Under the pieces are notes generated by a model. It was not told where the DNA came from. It did not search any database and saw nothing but the letters and a program-made list of their open reading frames with translations. 64,000 nt of DNA, from NCBI RefSeq assembly GCF_014653695.1, contig NZ_BNAR01000010.1:1-64000 (forward strand), read 5' to 3'. This DNA is from Lentzea cavernae (GTDB taxonomy: Bacteria; Actinomycetota; Actinomycetes; Mycobacteriales; Pseudonocardiaceae). Positions 1-16,383 of this stretch are shown piece by piece (position 1 is the first letter of the stretch; every line of letters starts with the position of its first letter). The translations under genes were made by a program, and so were the position numbers.

Positions 1-24
1 GGTAATTCATATATTACTGGCTGT

Positions 25-58
25 GTTTCGGCACGCTGTTGAGTTCTCAAAGAACACG
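25..58 (-). promoter_or_regulatory. rRNA operon leader element (16S lies beyond the left edge)
   Basis: On the minus strand this reads GTGTTCTTTGAGAACTCAAC followed by AGCGTGCCGAAA. That is the conserved leader segment found a short distance before 16S rRNA in many actinobacteria (Mycobacterium has a very similar TTTGAGAACTCAATAGTGTG). It carries a TTGAG/CTCAA inverted repeat and in known operons belongs to the antitermination and processing leader. No 16S sequence itself is visible, so the mature gene should start just left of position 1. Seen in sequence plus family knowledge. Confidence 0.75.
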
Positions 59-286
59 CGCTCATCATCACGACCCGCCGCATGGCGACTCGATCCGAGG
101 CTGTGTCGTACATAAGCTTGTATTTGAAACTTCCGACGCCCTTGGCCTCTGAGCTCAGAAGAGCTACCGGCTGGGTCTTCGTCGTTTCTCAGTCACCCAC
201 TCTACCACAGTCCGTGGAAGCTTGGTTCGTGACCTGTGTCGCGCTCCGTTCCGGTGTTCCCGGCCCGTTCCTCGCTGACATGGAGA

Positions 287-315
287 AAGTTACACGCACG
301 CCAACTGAGGGTCAA
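287..315 (-). promoter_or_regulatory. Putative rRNA operon promoter
   Basis: On the minus strand TTGACC (310-315) and TAACTT (287-292) are separated by exactly 17 bases, a good match to the TTGACN-N17-TANNNT form of actinobacterial housekeeping promoters. Transcription would start near 280 and run left through the leader at 25-58. A second -10-like TAGAGT lies near 200 on the same strand without a clear -35. The 300-bp stretch between here and the leader contains no convincing gene. Confidence 0.5.
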
Positions 316-430
316 ATCGGGGGCAACCCGGCCGCCCGCGATCGAAGAACCGCAGGTCAGCAGCCCCGTACAGGACCCTCCGACCACGCTATCGCAGCCC
401 AAACCCGTGCACACTGTGACCGCGATCACA

Positions 431-480
431 CACAGAAAGATCGAAGGCCGCCGGTCCCAGGCGGGATCGACGGCCTTCGA
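431..480 (-). terminator. Rho-independent terminator of tyrS
   Basis: A perfect 10-bp inverted repeat, TCGAAGGCCG (441-450) and CGGCCTTCGA (471-480), is followed on the minus strand by the T-rich TCTTTCTGTG. It sits 18 bp past the tyrS stop codon and would insulate tyrS from the rRNA promoter downstream. Confidence 0.8.
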
Positions 481-497
481 GGTCCTGAACGCGCAGC

Positions 498-1781
498 TCA
501 GAGCTCTACACGCACGCTCGCGTTGTTGCGCTTGCCGCGACGGAGCACCAGCCACTGGCCGTGGAGCAGGTCCGACGACGCCGGCTTCCACTCCTCGTCG
601 GTCACCTTCGCGTTGTTCACGTAGGCACCGCCCTCCTTGACCGTCCGCCGCGCGGCGGCCCGGCTGTCGGCCAGGCCGGACGCGATCAGCAGGTCGACGA
701 TCGTGGGTTCGTCCGCCAGCCGGACCTCCCCCTTGGGCGCCTCGGCCAGTGCCGCCTGGAGCACCGGCGCGTCCAGGTCTCGGAGCTCGCCCCGGCCGAA
801 CAGCGCCGACGACGCGAGGATGACCTGCTGTGTGGCGCGTTCGCCGTGCACCAGGTCGGTGAACTCCTGCGCGAGCCGCTTCTGCGCGGCGCGCTGGTGC
901 GGCGCCTCCGCGGTCTGCTTCTCCAGCTCGTCGAGCTCCTCACGCGTGAGGAACGTGAACAACCGCAGGTAGCGCAGCACGTCGGCGTCACCGACGTTCA
1001 CGAAGTACTGGTACCAGGCGTACGGCGAGGTCATCTCCGGGTCGAGCCACACGTTGCCGCCACCGGTGGACTTGCCGAACTTCCTGCCCTCGGCGTCGGT
1101 GACCAGGGGCGCGGTCAGGGCGTGCACGTGCTTGCCCTCGACGCGGCGGATGAGGTCCACCCCGCCGACGATGTTGCCCCACTGGTCCGAGCCGCCGATC
1201 TGCAGCGCGGTGCCGTACTTGCGGTGCAGCTCCAGGTAGTCGTTGGACTGCAGCAGCAGGTAGCTGAACTCGGTGTACGACATGCCGTCGCCCTCGAGGC
1301 GGCGCTTCACCGTCTCCCGCGACAGCATGACGTTGATCGAGAAGTGCTTGCCGACGTCGCGCAGGAACTCGAGCGCGCTGACCTGGCCGGTCCAGTTGAG
1401 GTTGTTCTCGACGACCGCGCCTGTGGACGAGTCGTCGAAGTCGACGAACCGCTCCAGCTGACCGCGGATGCGACCGGCCCACTCGGCGACGGTGTCCAGC
1501 GAGTTCAGCGTGCGCTCACCGGTGTCGCGCGGGTCGCCGATCATGCCCGTCGCCCCGCCCGCCAGCACGATCGGCCGGTGGCCCGCCATCTGGAAGCGCT
1601 TGAGCATGAGCAGCGGGACCAGGTTGCCGGCGTGCAGCGACGGCGCCGTCGGGTCGAAACCGCAATAGAGGGTGAGCGGGCCGGCGTCCAGGTCCTTCCG
1701 GAGTGCTTCGAGGTCGGTGGACGTCGCGATCAGGCCGCGCCAGGCAAGTTCGTCAAGGATGTGCTCGCTCACGGCACTCAT
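498..1781 (-). CDS. tyrS: Tyrosyl-tRNA synthetase
   Basis: Charges tRNA-Tyr with tyrosine in the cytoplasm. The 427-residue product has the class I HIGH-type motif as HAGN near residue 51 (PSLHAGNL), the KMSKS-type motif as KFGKS near residue 236, the tyrosine-binding [10 protein letters not shown] segment, and a C-terminal S4 RNA-binding domain from about residue 360. Length and domain order are normal for bacterial TyrRS. The ATG start at 1781 faces a divergent membrane-protein gene across about 60 bp. The gene is monocistronic with its own terminator, and lies beside the arginine operon as it does in mycobacteria. Confidence 0.97.
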   Translation of the reverse strand: MSAVSEHILDELAWRGLIATSTDLEALRKDLDAGPLTLYCGFDPTAPSLHAGNLVPLLMLKRFQMAGHRPIVLAGGATGMIGDPRDTGERTLNSLDTVAEWAGRIRGQLERFVDFDDSSTGAVVENNLNWTGQVSALEFLRDVGKHFSINVMLSRETVKRRLEGDGMSYTEFSYLLLQSNDYLELHRKYGTALQIGGSDQWGNIVGGVDLIRRVEGKHVHALTAPLVTDAEGRKFGKSTGGGNVWLDPEMTSPYAWYQYFVNVGDADVLRYLRLFTFLTREELDELEKQTAEAPHQRAAQKRLAQEFTDLVHGERATQQVILASSALFGRGELRDLDAPVLQAALAEAPKGEVRLADEPTIVDLLIASGLADSRAAARRTVKEGGAYVNNAKVTDEEWKPASSDLLHGQWLVLRRGKRNNASVRVEL

Positions 1782-1840
1782 TGTCGCCTACCTGGTCCAA
1801 CGGGTTTCGACCTGGTACGCGGATGGGTACGCACGTGGGC

Positions 1841-2302
1841 ATGACGGATCCACGTGATGCGGAGTTACGGCGGCCCACTGAACGCATGCCGCGCGTGAAC
1901 GAGCCCCATATGCCGCGTGTGAACGAGCCGGTGGTCGAGGAGGTCGTCCAACGCGACGACGACTACCGCAGGGTGCGGACGGTGCGGACCGTCTGCGCGA
2001 TCATCGACATCGTCTGCTGGACGTTCGCCATCGTGCTGCTGGTGCACATCTTCCTGGTGATCGCGGGCGCGAACGCCGGCAACGGCTTCTTCCAGTTCGT
2101 CGCCGGCTGGGCGGACGGCATCACCCTCGGCCTGGACGGCCTCTTCACACCGGCCAACGCGTCCGTGGCCACGCTCCTCAACGAGGGTCTCGCCGCTCTC
2201 CTGTGGTTGGTCATCGGCGCGTTGCTGACGAACCTGATCACCCGCGTCGCACTGCCTTCCGGACACCGCAGGGCCTGGTACCGCAGGACCGTGCGCCACT
2301 AG
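1841..2302 (+). CDS. Small membrane protein, YggT-like topology
   Basis: A protein of about 153 residues with an acidic and proline-containing N-terminus, then two hydrophobic segments (about residues 50-75 and 112-135) separated by a glycine-rich loop with the pattern GANAGNGFFQF. Spacing and loop resemble YggT-family two-helix membrane proteins, but I would not assign a function. The ATG at 1841 is preferred; an in-frame ATG at 1823 is possible. Its stop is 12 bp before the TIR gene, so the two are probably co-transcribed and the pair may form a membrane-linked module (inference). Confidence 0.7.
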   Translation: MTDPRDAELRRPTERMPRVNEPHMPRVNEPVVEEVVQRDDDYRRVRTVRTVCAIIDIVCWTFAIVLLVHIFLVIAGANAGNGFFQFVAGWADGITLGLDGLFTPANASVATLLNEGLAALLWLVIGALLTNLITRVALPSGHRRAWYRRTVRH

Positions 2303-2314
2303 AACAATGACGGG

Positions 2315-3346
2315 GTGGCCGAGTACGAGTTCGACGTCGCCCTGTCCTGTGCCGGGGAGGACCAGCACCTGGTCCTCCCCGTCGTCGAAAGGCTGAAGGA
2401 AGCCGGGGTCGAGGTCTTCCACGACCGGGAGCGCGAGGCCGAGATGTGGGGCCTCGACCTGGTCGAGTACTTCTCGGAGGCGTTCGGCCGACGCGCGAGG
2501 TACGTGCTGCTCTTCGGCTCGAAGCACTACGTGGACAAGTGGTCGCGGCTGCAACGCCGGGCCGCTCTGGGGCGCGCCTTGGAGCAGCACACCGAGTACG
2601 TGTTGCCGATCCGGATCGACGACACCGAGGTGCCCGGTCTGTCCCCGCACGTCGGATACCTGGACCTGCGCGTCCACGACGCGGCGACGATCGCCGACGC
2701 CGTCGTGCAGAAACTGGCCCAGCACCGCGCCGAGTTCACCCCGGCGACGCCCATCACGCCGAAATCGGTGGCCGCGCTGGCGCGGGAGAAGCCGAAGGGC
2801 TGGGAGTACCTGCTCTACGCAACCGTTGTGGCGCAAGGGCTTGCCGGGTTGCAGCCGAAGTACCGCGAGCACTTCCTGCGCTACTCGCCGCGCAACGGGG
2901 CCGTCGAGCACGGCACCGGGATCGGGCTGATCCGGGACCGCAACGTGCTGCTGAGCGAGATCATCAAGGTCGCGGTCGAGTCGGTCTTCACGCCGGAGAC
3001 GCAGGAGGCCGCGTTCGGCAGGGCCGGCGAGGCCGGTGACGCGGACCGGATCGTGCACATCGGCGAGCTCTTCGTGCGGACGTTCGACGAGATCCTCGAG
3101 TGGGCGCGGGGCATCCACGGGACCAGTTACGCGAGCGAGGACGCCCGTGCCGCGGCGAGGGTGCAGGCCCGGTTCGCCGATCGGCAGCTCGAGGCCATGC
3201 ACGGGGTGGCTCAGGACCTGCGCGAGGTGGCGGACACGCTGGTCGAGCGGTTGACCGCCGGGGAACAGATCACCATGACGGTGCCACTGGTCTTCGAGGT
3301 GGAACCGGCGTTGGAGCTGGAGTTCAAGGCAGCGCTGGACAAGCTC

Positions 3347-3355
<9 letters not shown>
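2315..3355 (+). CDS. TIR-domain protein with substituted catalytic glutamate
   Basis: Residues 1-135 form a TIR domain of the bacterial type: strand A 'YEFDVALSCAGED', a DRE-type loop near 36-41, and the block SKHYVDKW (69-76) leading to 'YVLPIRIDDTEVPG' and 'VGYLDLR'. In this subfamily the catalytic Glu of the NAD-cleaving TIRs follows W by four residues (W-x-x-x-E-R). Here that position is Gln80 (W76-S-R-L-Q80-R81), so NADase activity is doubtful. Residues 150-346 are an unrecognised, mostly helical C-terminal region that could be a sensor or oligomerisation module. GTG start at 2315. The last 9 bases overlap the convergent glycosylase gene. Confidence 0.85.
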
Positions 3356-5342
<1,987 letters not shown>

Positions 5343-5601
5343 TCAGCTAGCGAAGTCGTACAGCGATTCTTCCGAACGGGCCACGAGACCGACCACGCGC
5401 CCCTCGTACAGCGCGACGTCGACCTCGCCGAAACCCGACGGCAAAGCCATCCGCGCGACCCGCACCGCGACCGTGCCCAGGCTGGACCTGATCACGCCGG
5501 CGCGGAAGTTGAGCTCGCGGACGGCCTCGGCGACGGAGACGGTCTCGCCGTCCACCGCCACCACCACGCCCGCGTCGAACGTCAGCACGGCGTGCACGGG
5601 C

Positions 5602-5609
<8 letters not shown>
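5343..5609 (-). CDS. Small conserved-looking protein between argR and argH, unknown function
   Basis: An 88-residue soluble protein ([11 protein letters not shown]...) with alternating hydrophobic strands and no recognisable motif, no membrane segment and no Cys. Its ATG overlaps the argR stop by 8 nt and it ends 12 bp before argH, so it belongs to the arginine transcript. It occupies the place where argG lies in many actinobacterial arg clusters, but it has no resemblance to argininosuccinate synthase. Function unknown; a regulator or folding partner is only a guess. Codon use looks like that of the neighbours. Confidence 0.75.
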
Positions 5610-8166
<2,557 letters not shown>

Positions 8167-8170
<4 letters not shown>

Positions 8171-9032
8171 TTGTCCCCCAACACCATCGTTCCGACACCT
8201 TCAGTGGTGAAGACTTCGAGTAGAACGCTGTGGGCCAGCCGGCCGTCGATCACGTGCGCCTGCGGGACCCCGCCGCGCACCGCGCGCAGGCAGGCCTCCA
8301 TCTTCGGCACCATGCCGCTCTCCAGGTCCGGCAGGATCTTCTCCAGCTCGGAGGCCCGGATCTGGTTCAGCAACGACGAGCGGTCCGGCCAGTTCGCGTA
8401 GAGGCCCTCGACGTCCGTGAGCACCACGAGCTTCTCGGCGCCGAGAGCGACCGCGAGAGCGCCGGCCGCCGTGTCCGCGTTCACGTTGTGCGGCACACCG
8501 TGGATGTCCGGCGCGACCGACGACACGACCGGGATGCGGCCCGCGCGCACGATGTCGAGCACCGCGTCCGGGTTGACCTCGGTGATGTCGCCGACGAGGC
8601 CGATGTCGACCTCCTCGCCGTCCACCACGGCACCGCGGCGCGTGGCCGTGAACAGGTGCGCGTCCTCGCCGGAGATGCCGACGGCGTAAGGACCGTGCTG
8701 GTTGATCAGGCCGACGAGCTCGCGCCCGACCTGCCCGACCAGGACCATCCGCACGACCTCCATGGCCTCGGGCGTGGTCACGCGCAGGCCGCCGCGGAAC
8801 TCGCTGTGGATGCCCAGCTTGTCGAGCATCGCCTTGATCTGCGGGCCACCGCCGTGCACGACGACCGGTCGCAGGCCGCACAGCCGCAGGAACACCATGT
8901 CCTCGGCGAACGCCTTCTTCAGCTCGTCGTCGACCATGGCGTTGCCGCCGTACTTGACGACGACGAGCGCGCCGCGGAAGCGCTCCAGCCACGGCAGCGC
9001 TTCGACGAGGACCGCCGCTTTCTCTTGTGCGT

Positions 9033-9036
<4 letters not shown>
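8167..9036 (-). CDS. argB: Acetylglutamate kinase
   Basis: Phosphorylates N-acetylglutamate, the second step of the acetylated arginine pathway and commonly the point of arginine feedback. The 289-residue product has the ATP-site '[10 protein letters not shown]', the substrate loop '[10 protein letters not shown]' and the '[12 protein letters not shown]' block of amino-acid kinases. An N-terminal helix of about 20 residues precedes the kinase core, as in arginine-sensitive hexameric enzymes. ATG at 9036, with a 4-nt overlap with argJ. Confidence 0.97.
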
Positions 9037-11241
<2,205 letters not shown>

Positions 11242-11321
11242 ACTCACTCAACCGTGAACGTGGCCACCCGGCCACCCGATCGGGGCCACCTGGCGCTGTG
11301 GGCCGCTGAACCCGGTCGACC

Positions 11322-12830
11322 ATGATGATCAGCGTGGACGTGAAGCTGCGCGACTGGCTGTGGACGGCCGGCGCCTTCCTCCTGGCGCTGACGATGCTGG
11401 TGGCACCGCTGGGCAGGCCCGCGCAACCGTGGCTGGTCGTGGCCTCGGCGGTGTGGGCGGCCGCGCTGGTGCCGGTCAGCGCGCGGTGGCCGCGGTGGGC
11501 GATCGTGCTCACCGCTCCCCTGCACGCGGTGAACAACCTGCTCGCGATCGCCCCGACCTCGCTCGTGGTCTTCCGCTCGGCCCGGTCGGTGCGCTCGCAG
11601 GGGCAGCTGTGGGCGTTGACCGGTGTCAGCGCGGTGCTGCAGGCCGGGTTCAGCGCCCTGCAGGCCTGGCGCGCGGGCAGCAGCGTCACCGACTGGGCGC
11701 TCGACATCTCGTTCACCGGGCTGTTCCTGCTGGTCTTCCCCGCCTTGGCCGGTGCGCTCGTGGGGCGGCGCAAACCGTTGACCCAGGTGCTGATGGAGCG
11801 CAACGACTACTTGGAACACACGCGTGTGTTGACCGCGAACACCGCGAGGTCGGCCACGCGCGCGCACATCGCCAGCGAGATGCACGACATGCTCAGCCAC
11901 CGGCTCCGGCAGCTGACCGCGCACGCGGGCGCACTGGAGCGGACCGCCGCCGAGCAGGCTCCTGAACTGCGTGAACAGGTCGAGCTGATCCGCAAGACGT
12001 CCGCCGTCGCGATGGAGGAGCTGCGCGAGATCCTCGGCGTGCTCGGCACCTCGGCCGACTCCGACGAGGACGCCGGTACGCGCGCGGACGTCGAACGGCT
12101 CGTGGCCGCGTCGATGTCAGCAGGTGTCTCCGTCCACTTGGACTGGTCAGGCCCTGATCTGGCCGATGCCGACGCACGGCTGCGCAGGGCGGTACATCGG
12201 GTCGTGCGCGAAGCACTCACGAACGTGCACAAGCACGCGCCGTCAGCTCGCACTCGCGTGACGGTGGCCGTCGCGGACCGCGTCAAGGTCGAGATCGTCA
12301 ACGCGCCCAGCGGCGAACCCCGCGGAGGCGGTACCCGGCGGGGGCTCATCGGGCTGGAGGAACGCGTCGAGCTCATCGGCGGCACGTTCCTCGCCGGTGT
12401 GCCGGTCGGCGGGGGCTTCCAGGTGACGGCCGACCTGCCGGTGCACCCGGTCGTCCAGGACGAGACGGGTGCGACGGGCGCCGTGGCGGAGGCGCCGCCG
12501 CCGATCACGGCCGAGGTCCTGACCGTCCCGCGCGTCATCGGCGGCGGATGTCTCGGCACGCTCGCCGTCCTCCCGGCCCTGGGCGTGACGTTCGTGCTGC
12601 TCGTCATCGCGATCTTCACCCGCGGCGAGGTCACCGCGCAGGAGTACGCCGGTTTCCAGGTCGCGGTCACGCACGAGGAGGAGGTGACCGAGACGTTCGG
12701 GTTCGGCGTCGTGTCGGGCAACGCCGGGTGCTACCGCTACCACCTGCGCGACTCGGACGACCGGGACGTCGAGCTGTGCTTCGACCGCGACAACGGCCTG
12801 CTGACCACGAAGAGGGAGCTTGCTCGATGA
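11322..12830 (+). CDS. Sensor histidine kinase with C-terminal transmembrane helix and extracytoplasmic tail (copy 1)
   Basis: A 502-residue kinase. Residues 10-150 hold about four membrane helices. Then come a HisKA_3 dimerisation domain with phospho-His188 (SEMHD) and a HATPase_c domain with the N-box 'REALTNVHKHA' near 297-307 and G-box 'RRGLIGLEERV'. Unusually, the ATPase domain is followed by a Pro-rich linker, another membrane helix (about 404-433) and a 65-residue tail with Cys470 and Cys486 that should lie outside the membrane. The next gene is a diverged duplicate and overlaps it by 4 nt. Start ATG at 11322; an ATG at 11325 or GTG at 11334 are alternatives. Confidence 0.88.
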   Translation: MMISVDVKLRDWLWTAGAFLLALTMLVAPLGRPAQPWLVVASAVWAAALVPVSARWPRWAIVLTAPLHAVNNLLAIAPTSLVVFRSARSVRSQGQLWALTGVSAVLQAGFSALQAWRAGSSVTDWALDISFTGLFLLVFPALAGALVGRRKPLTQVLMERNDYLEHTRVLTANTARSATRAHIASEMHDMLSHRLRQLTAHAGALERTAAEQAPELREQVELIRKTSAVAMEELREILGVLGTSADSDEDAGTRADVERLVAASMSAGVSVHLDWSGPDLADADARLRRAVHRVVREALTNVHKHAPSARTRVTVAVADRVKVEIVNAPSGEPRGGGTRRGLIGLEERVELIGGTFLAGVPVGGGFQVTADLPVHPVVQDETGATGAVAEAPPPITAEVLTVPRVIGGGCLGTLAVLPALGVTFVLLVIAIFTRGEVTAQEYAGFQVAVTHEEEVTETFGFGVVSGNAGCYRYHLRDSDDRDVELCFDRDNGLLTTKRELAR

Positions 12831-14305
12831 GGTTCGTCTGGCCGTCGCTCGCGTTCCTCGTCGGGCTCGTGCCGCTGATCGCCCCGCTGGCACCGGTCCC
12901 GCACCCGCTGCTGACCATCGCCAGCGCGCTGTGGATCGCCGCCCTCGTGTGGTTCGCCCCGCGCAGGCCGGAGTGGGTCCTGCTGCTCACGGCCCCGCTC
13001 TTCGCGGTCAACAACCTCTGGGCGATGGCCGTCACCGCGTTCGTGGTGTTCGCCGCGTCCCGGCGCATCCCCCGGCTCGGCCGGTTGTGGGCGCTGCTGG
13101 GCGTGGCCACGGTCCTGCAGACCGCCTTCAGCCTCTTCCAGGTCTACGACGACGCCCCGCTGTGGCAGACGGTGCTCGGCGGGCTCTTCGGGTCGGCGTT
13201 CTTCATCGCCTTCCCCGCCGTCTCCGGCATGCTGCTCGGCCGCCGCAGGCCCATGGTGCGGTTGCTGCGGGAACGCAACGAGTACCTGGAACGCGCCCGC
13301 GCGCTGACCGCCGCGTCCGCCCGTTCCGAGGAACGCGCGCACATCGCCGGCGAGATGCACGACATGCTCGGCCACCGGCTGAGCCTGATCTCCATCCACG
13401 CCGGGGCCCTCGAGCTCGCGACCGCGTCGAAGGCACCGCAGCTGCACGAGCAGGCCGAGCTGATCCGCACCACGTCGTCGCTCGCGATGGCGGAGCTGCG
13501 CGAGATCCTCGGCGTGCTGCGCACCAACCCCGAACCCGAGTCGCTCGACGAGGACACCGGCACGAGGTCCGACATCGCCGCGCTGGTCGAGAGCTCGGTG
13601 AGCGCCGGGATCTCCGTGACGCTCGACTGGTCCGGCGACGACCTGCACGGCGCCGACCCCCGCACCCGCCGGGCGGTGCACCGGGTGGTCCGCGAGGCCC
13701 TGACCAACCTCCACAAGCACGCACCGGCGGCCCGCGCACGGGTGCAGGTGGCGGTCCAGGCGGGCCGCGCGCGCATCCAGGTGCTGAACGGCCCGACCAC
13801 CGCGGTGCCGGGCAAGGGCACCCGCCGGGGCCTGATCGGCCTGGAGGAACGGGTCGGGCTGCTCGGCGGCTCGTTCACCGCGGGCTCCCCGCCCGAAGGC
13901 GGGTTCCGGGTGGCGGCGGACGTCCCGCTGCACCCGCCCGCCCAGGCCGAGCAGGCGAACACCGAGGTGACCGAGGTGCCCCCGCCGCTCGCCGCCGAGG
14001 TGCTCACGGTGCCTCGCGTGCTGGGCGGCGGCTGCCTCGGGTTGCTCGCGCTGTTCCCGATCGTCGGCGCGCTGGTCGTGCTGCTGCTGTTCGCCCTGCT
14101 CAACACGAGCCAGATGAACGCGCCGTACTTCGACTCGTTGCGGGTGGGCGTGACCCCCGAGGAGGAGGTCATGGACCAGTTCGGCGTCGGGCAGCTCGGC
14201 GTGGACGGGTGCTCGCGGTACCAGACCTCGCACAACGCCGACCTGGTCTACAAGCTGTGCTTCCGCGACGGCAGGCTGCAGTCGAAGCAGCAGGAGAGGC
14301 CGTAG
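12827..14305 (+). CDS. Sensor histidine kinase with C-terminal transmembrane helix and extracytoplasmic tail (copy 2)
   Basis: A 492-residue paralogue of the preceding kinase with the same layout: multi-helix N-terminus, HisKA_3 with the 'GEMHDMLGHRLSLIS' phospho-acceptor block, HATPase_c with 'REALTNLHKHAP' and 'RRGLIGLEERV', then a late membrane helix after 'VPRVLGGGCLG' and a short tail with two Cys (GC-S-RY and K-LCF). The ATG lies within the ATGA overlap with copy 1. The DHp block here is closer to the canonical HDxLxHxLxxI pattern than in copy 1. Probably feeds the response regulator that follows 1 bp later. Confidence 0.88.
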   Translation: MRFVWPSLAFLVGLVPLIAPLAPVPHPLLTIASALWIAALVWFAPRRPEWVLLLTAPLFAVNNLWAMAVTAFVVFAASRRIPRLGRLWALLGVATVLQTAFSLFQVYDDAPLWQTVLGGLFGSAFFIAFPAVSGMLLGRRRPMVRLLRERNEYLERARALTAASARSEERAHIAGEMHDMLGHRLSLISIHAGALELATASKAPQLHEQAELIRTTSSLAMAELREILGVLRTNPEPESLDEDTGTRSDIAALVESSVSAGISVTLDWSGDDLHGADPRTRRAVHRVVREALTNLHKHAPAARARVQVAVQAGRARIQVLNGPTTAVPGKGTRRGLIGLEERVGLLGGSFTAGSPPEGGFRVAADVPLHPPAQAEQANTEVTEVPPPLAAEVLTVPRVLGGGCLGLLALFPIVGALVVLLLFALLNTSQMNAPYFDSLRVGVTPEEEVMDQFGVGQLGVDGCSRYQTSHNADLVYKLCFRDGRLQSKQQERP

Positions 14306-14306
14306 G

Positions 14307-14957
14307 GTGCGCAGCGTGATCCGAGTGCTCATCGCCGACGACGAAACGCTCATGCGCGCCGGCATCCGGCTGATCCTGGAGAACGACCCGGACATCACCG
14401 TCGTCGCCGAGGCGAGCGACGGCAGGCAGGCCGTGGAGCTGACGTTGAAGCACTCCGTCGACGTGGCGCTGCTCGACATCCGCATGCCGGGCGGCGACGG
14501 GCTCAAGGCCGCCGAGCAGATCGCGTCGCGGGTCAACGTCGTCATGCTCACGACGTTCGGCGAGGACTCCTACGTGGCGCAGGCGCTCAAGGTCGGCGCG
14601 ACCGGGTTCCTGCTCAAGGACACCCCGCCGCAGGAGCTGATCAACGCCGTCCGCAAGGCGGCCGCCGGAGAGCCGATCCTCGCGCCGCAGATCACCAAGC
14701 GCCTCATCGAGAGGCACCTGACCGCACCGAACGACGGCTCGGAGGCGCGCCGCAAGATCGACACGCTCACCGAGACGGAACGCAACGTGCTCAAGCTCGT
14801 GGGCGAAGGGCTGTCCAACACCGAGATCGGCGAACAGCTCTTCATGGCGACCGGCACGGTGAAGGCGCACATCAGCCGGATCCTGCCCAAGCTGGCGGTC
14901 ACCAACCGCGTGCAGGCCGCCATCGTGGCCCACGACGCCGGCCTGACGCGGTCGTGA
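14307..14957 (+). CDS. NarL/LuxR-family response regulator
   Basis: A 216-residue regulator. The receiver domain (1-125) has the acidic pair DD near residue 11, the phospho-Asp in VALLDIRMPGGDG, the switch Thr in LTTFGED and Lys in LLKDTPP. The C-terminal LuxR HTH spans about 150-210 (LTETERNVLKLVGEGLSNTEIG). It is the obvious partner of the two upstream kinases, which are in the same operon. GTG at 14307 or 14319. It ends directly against the convergent sthA stop. Confidence 0.93.
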   Translation: MRSVIRVLIADDETLMRAGIRLILENDPDITVVAEASDGRQAVELTLKHSVDVALLDIRMPGGDGLKAAEQIASRVNVVMLTTFGEDSYVAQALKVGATGFLLKDTPPQELINAVRKAAAGEPILAPQITKRLIERHLTAPNDGSEARRKIDTLTETERNVLKLVGEGLSNTEIGEQLFMATGTVKAHISRILPKLAVTNRVQAAIVAHDAGLTRS

Positions 14958-16373
14958 TCACTGGGTGGTGAAGCGGTCCAGCGCGCGGATCTTGTTCGTG
15001 GCGTCGAGCGCCGCGATCTTGTAGGCCTCGGACAGCGTCGGGTAGTTGAAGACCGTGTCGACCAGGTAGTCGACCGTGCCGCCGCAGCCCATCACGGCCT
15101 GGCCGATGTGCACGAGGTCCGTGGCGCCTGTGCCGAAGACGTGCACACCGAGGATCTTGCGGTCCACAGTGGACACCAGCAGCTTCAGCATGCCGTACGC
15201 GTCACCGATGATCTGGCCACGCGCGAGCTCGCGGTAGCGGGAGATGCCCACCTCGTACGGAACCGCGGACGACGTGAGCTCGGTCTCCGTCGCGCCGCAG
15301 TACGAGATCTCCGGGATCGTGTAGATGCCGATGGGCTGCAACGCCGTCAGGTCGTGCACCGGTTCGCCGAACGCGTGGTACGCGGCCAGGCGGCCCTGGT
15401 CCATCGACGTCGCGGCGAGCGCCGGGAAGCCGATCACGTCGCCGACGGCGTAGATGTGCTCGACGGGCGTGCGGTAGTGCTCGTCGACACTCAGCCGGCC
15501 TCGGTTGTCCGCTTCCAGCCCGGCGGCGGCGAGGTCCAGCTTCTCGGTGGTGCCCTGCCGGCCCGCGGAGTACATGACGGCGGAGGCCGGGATGCGCTTG
15601 CCGGACGCCAGCGTCGTGATGGTGCCGCCCTGCGACACCTGGACGTTCACGACCTTCTCGCCGAAGCGGAACGTGACGGCCTGGTCGCGCAGGTGGAACT
15701 TCAGCGACTCGACGATCTCCGGGTCGCAGAAGTCCAGCATCCGCTCCCGCTGCTCCACGACCGTGACGCGGGTGCCGAGCGCCGCGAACATCGACGCGTA
15801 CTCGATGCCGATCACGCCCGCGCCGACCACGACCAGCGACGACGGGATCTCCGTGAGCGCGAAGACCTCGTCGGAGTCGAGGATGCGTTCCTCGTCGAAG
15901 TCCACGACGGACGGACGCGCGGGCGTCGTGCCCGTCGCGATCACGATGAACTCGCCGGTGATCGTCGTGTGGTCGCCGCGGTGGGCACCGTCCACGGTGA
16001 TGGTGTGCTCGTCGACGAACCGGCCGAAACCGTTGAGGAGGTCGATGCCGTTGCGGTGCAGCTGCGCGCGCACGACCTGCACCTCACGGCCGATCACGTG
16101 CTGCGTGCGGGCCATCAGGTCGTTGATCGTGATGTCCTGCTTGACCCGGTAGCTGGCGCCGTACAGCTCGCGCTGGCTCATGCCGGTCAGGAACATGACG
16201 GCTTCGCGGAGCGTCTTCGACGGGATGGTGCCCGTGTTCGCGCAGACGCCGCCGACCATCTCCTGCTTGTCGATGATGGCGACGCGCTTGCCCAGTTTCG
16301 CACCCGCGATCGCCGCCTTCTGGCCGCCAGGACCAGAGCCGATGACGATCAGGTCGTAGTCGTACGGCGTCAT
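14958..16373 (-). CDS. sthA: Soluble (Si-specific) NAD(P)+ transhydrogenase
   Basis: Flavoprotein of the pyridine nucleotide disulfide oxidoreductase family, interconverting NADPH and NADH. The 471-residue protein starts with the FAD motif [10 protein letters not shown]. The active-site helix reads [13 protein letters not shown]: it keeps one Cys and has Thr where disulfide reductases have the second, and 'GTIPSK' is diagnostic for SthA rather than Lpd. NAD motif '[14 protein letters not shown]' and C-terminal dimer domain are present. Monocistronic, convergent with the two-component operon without a terminator between them. Confidence 0.93.
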   Translation of the reverse strand: MTPYDYDLIVIGSGPGGQKAAIAGAKLGKRVAIIDKQEMVGGVCANTGTIPSKTLREAVMFLTGMSQRELYGASYRVKQDITINDLMARTQHVIGREVQVVRAQLHRNGIDLLNGFGRFVDEHTITVDGAHRGDHTTITGEFIVIATGTTPARPSVVDFDEERILDSDEVFALTEIPSSLVVVGAGVIGIEYASMFAALGTRVTVVEQRERMLDFCDPEIVESLKFHLRDQAVTFRFGEKVVNVQVSQGGTITTLASGKRIPASAVMYSAGRQGTTEKLDLAAAGLEADNRGRLSVDEHYRTPVEHIYAVGDVIGFPALAATSMDQGRLAAYHAFGEPVHDLTALQPIGIYTIPEISYCGATETELTSSAVPYEVGISRYRELARGQIIGDAYGMLKLLVSTVDRKILGVHVFGTGATDLVHIGQAVMGCGGTVDYLVDTVFNYPTLSEAYKIAALDATNKIRALDRFTTQ

Positions 16374-16383
16374 GGTCGCAAGC

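Noticed and set aside
1-60. 16S rRNA gene start within the window
   Set aside because: The leader motif is present but none of the conserved 16S 5' sequence is; the gene must begin further left.
82-640. Overlapping open frames on both strands left of tyrS
   Set aside because: They cross the rRNA leader and the tyrS terminator, have no ribosome-binding site and an unlikely amino-acid composition.
561-1844. Long antisense frame across tyrS
   Set aside because: A typical high-GC shadow: Arg/Val/Gln/Asp-rich protein without motifs, opposite a certain gene.
14958-16373. Dihydrolipoamide dehydrogenase or mycothione reductase for the flavoprotein
   Set aside because: The second redox Cys of CxxxxC is replaced ([11 protein letters not shown]) and GTIPSK is the SthA signature.
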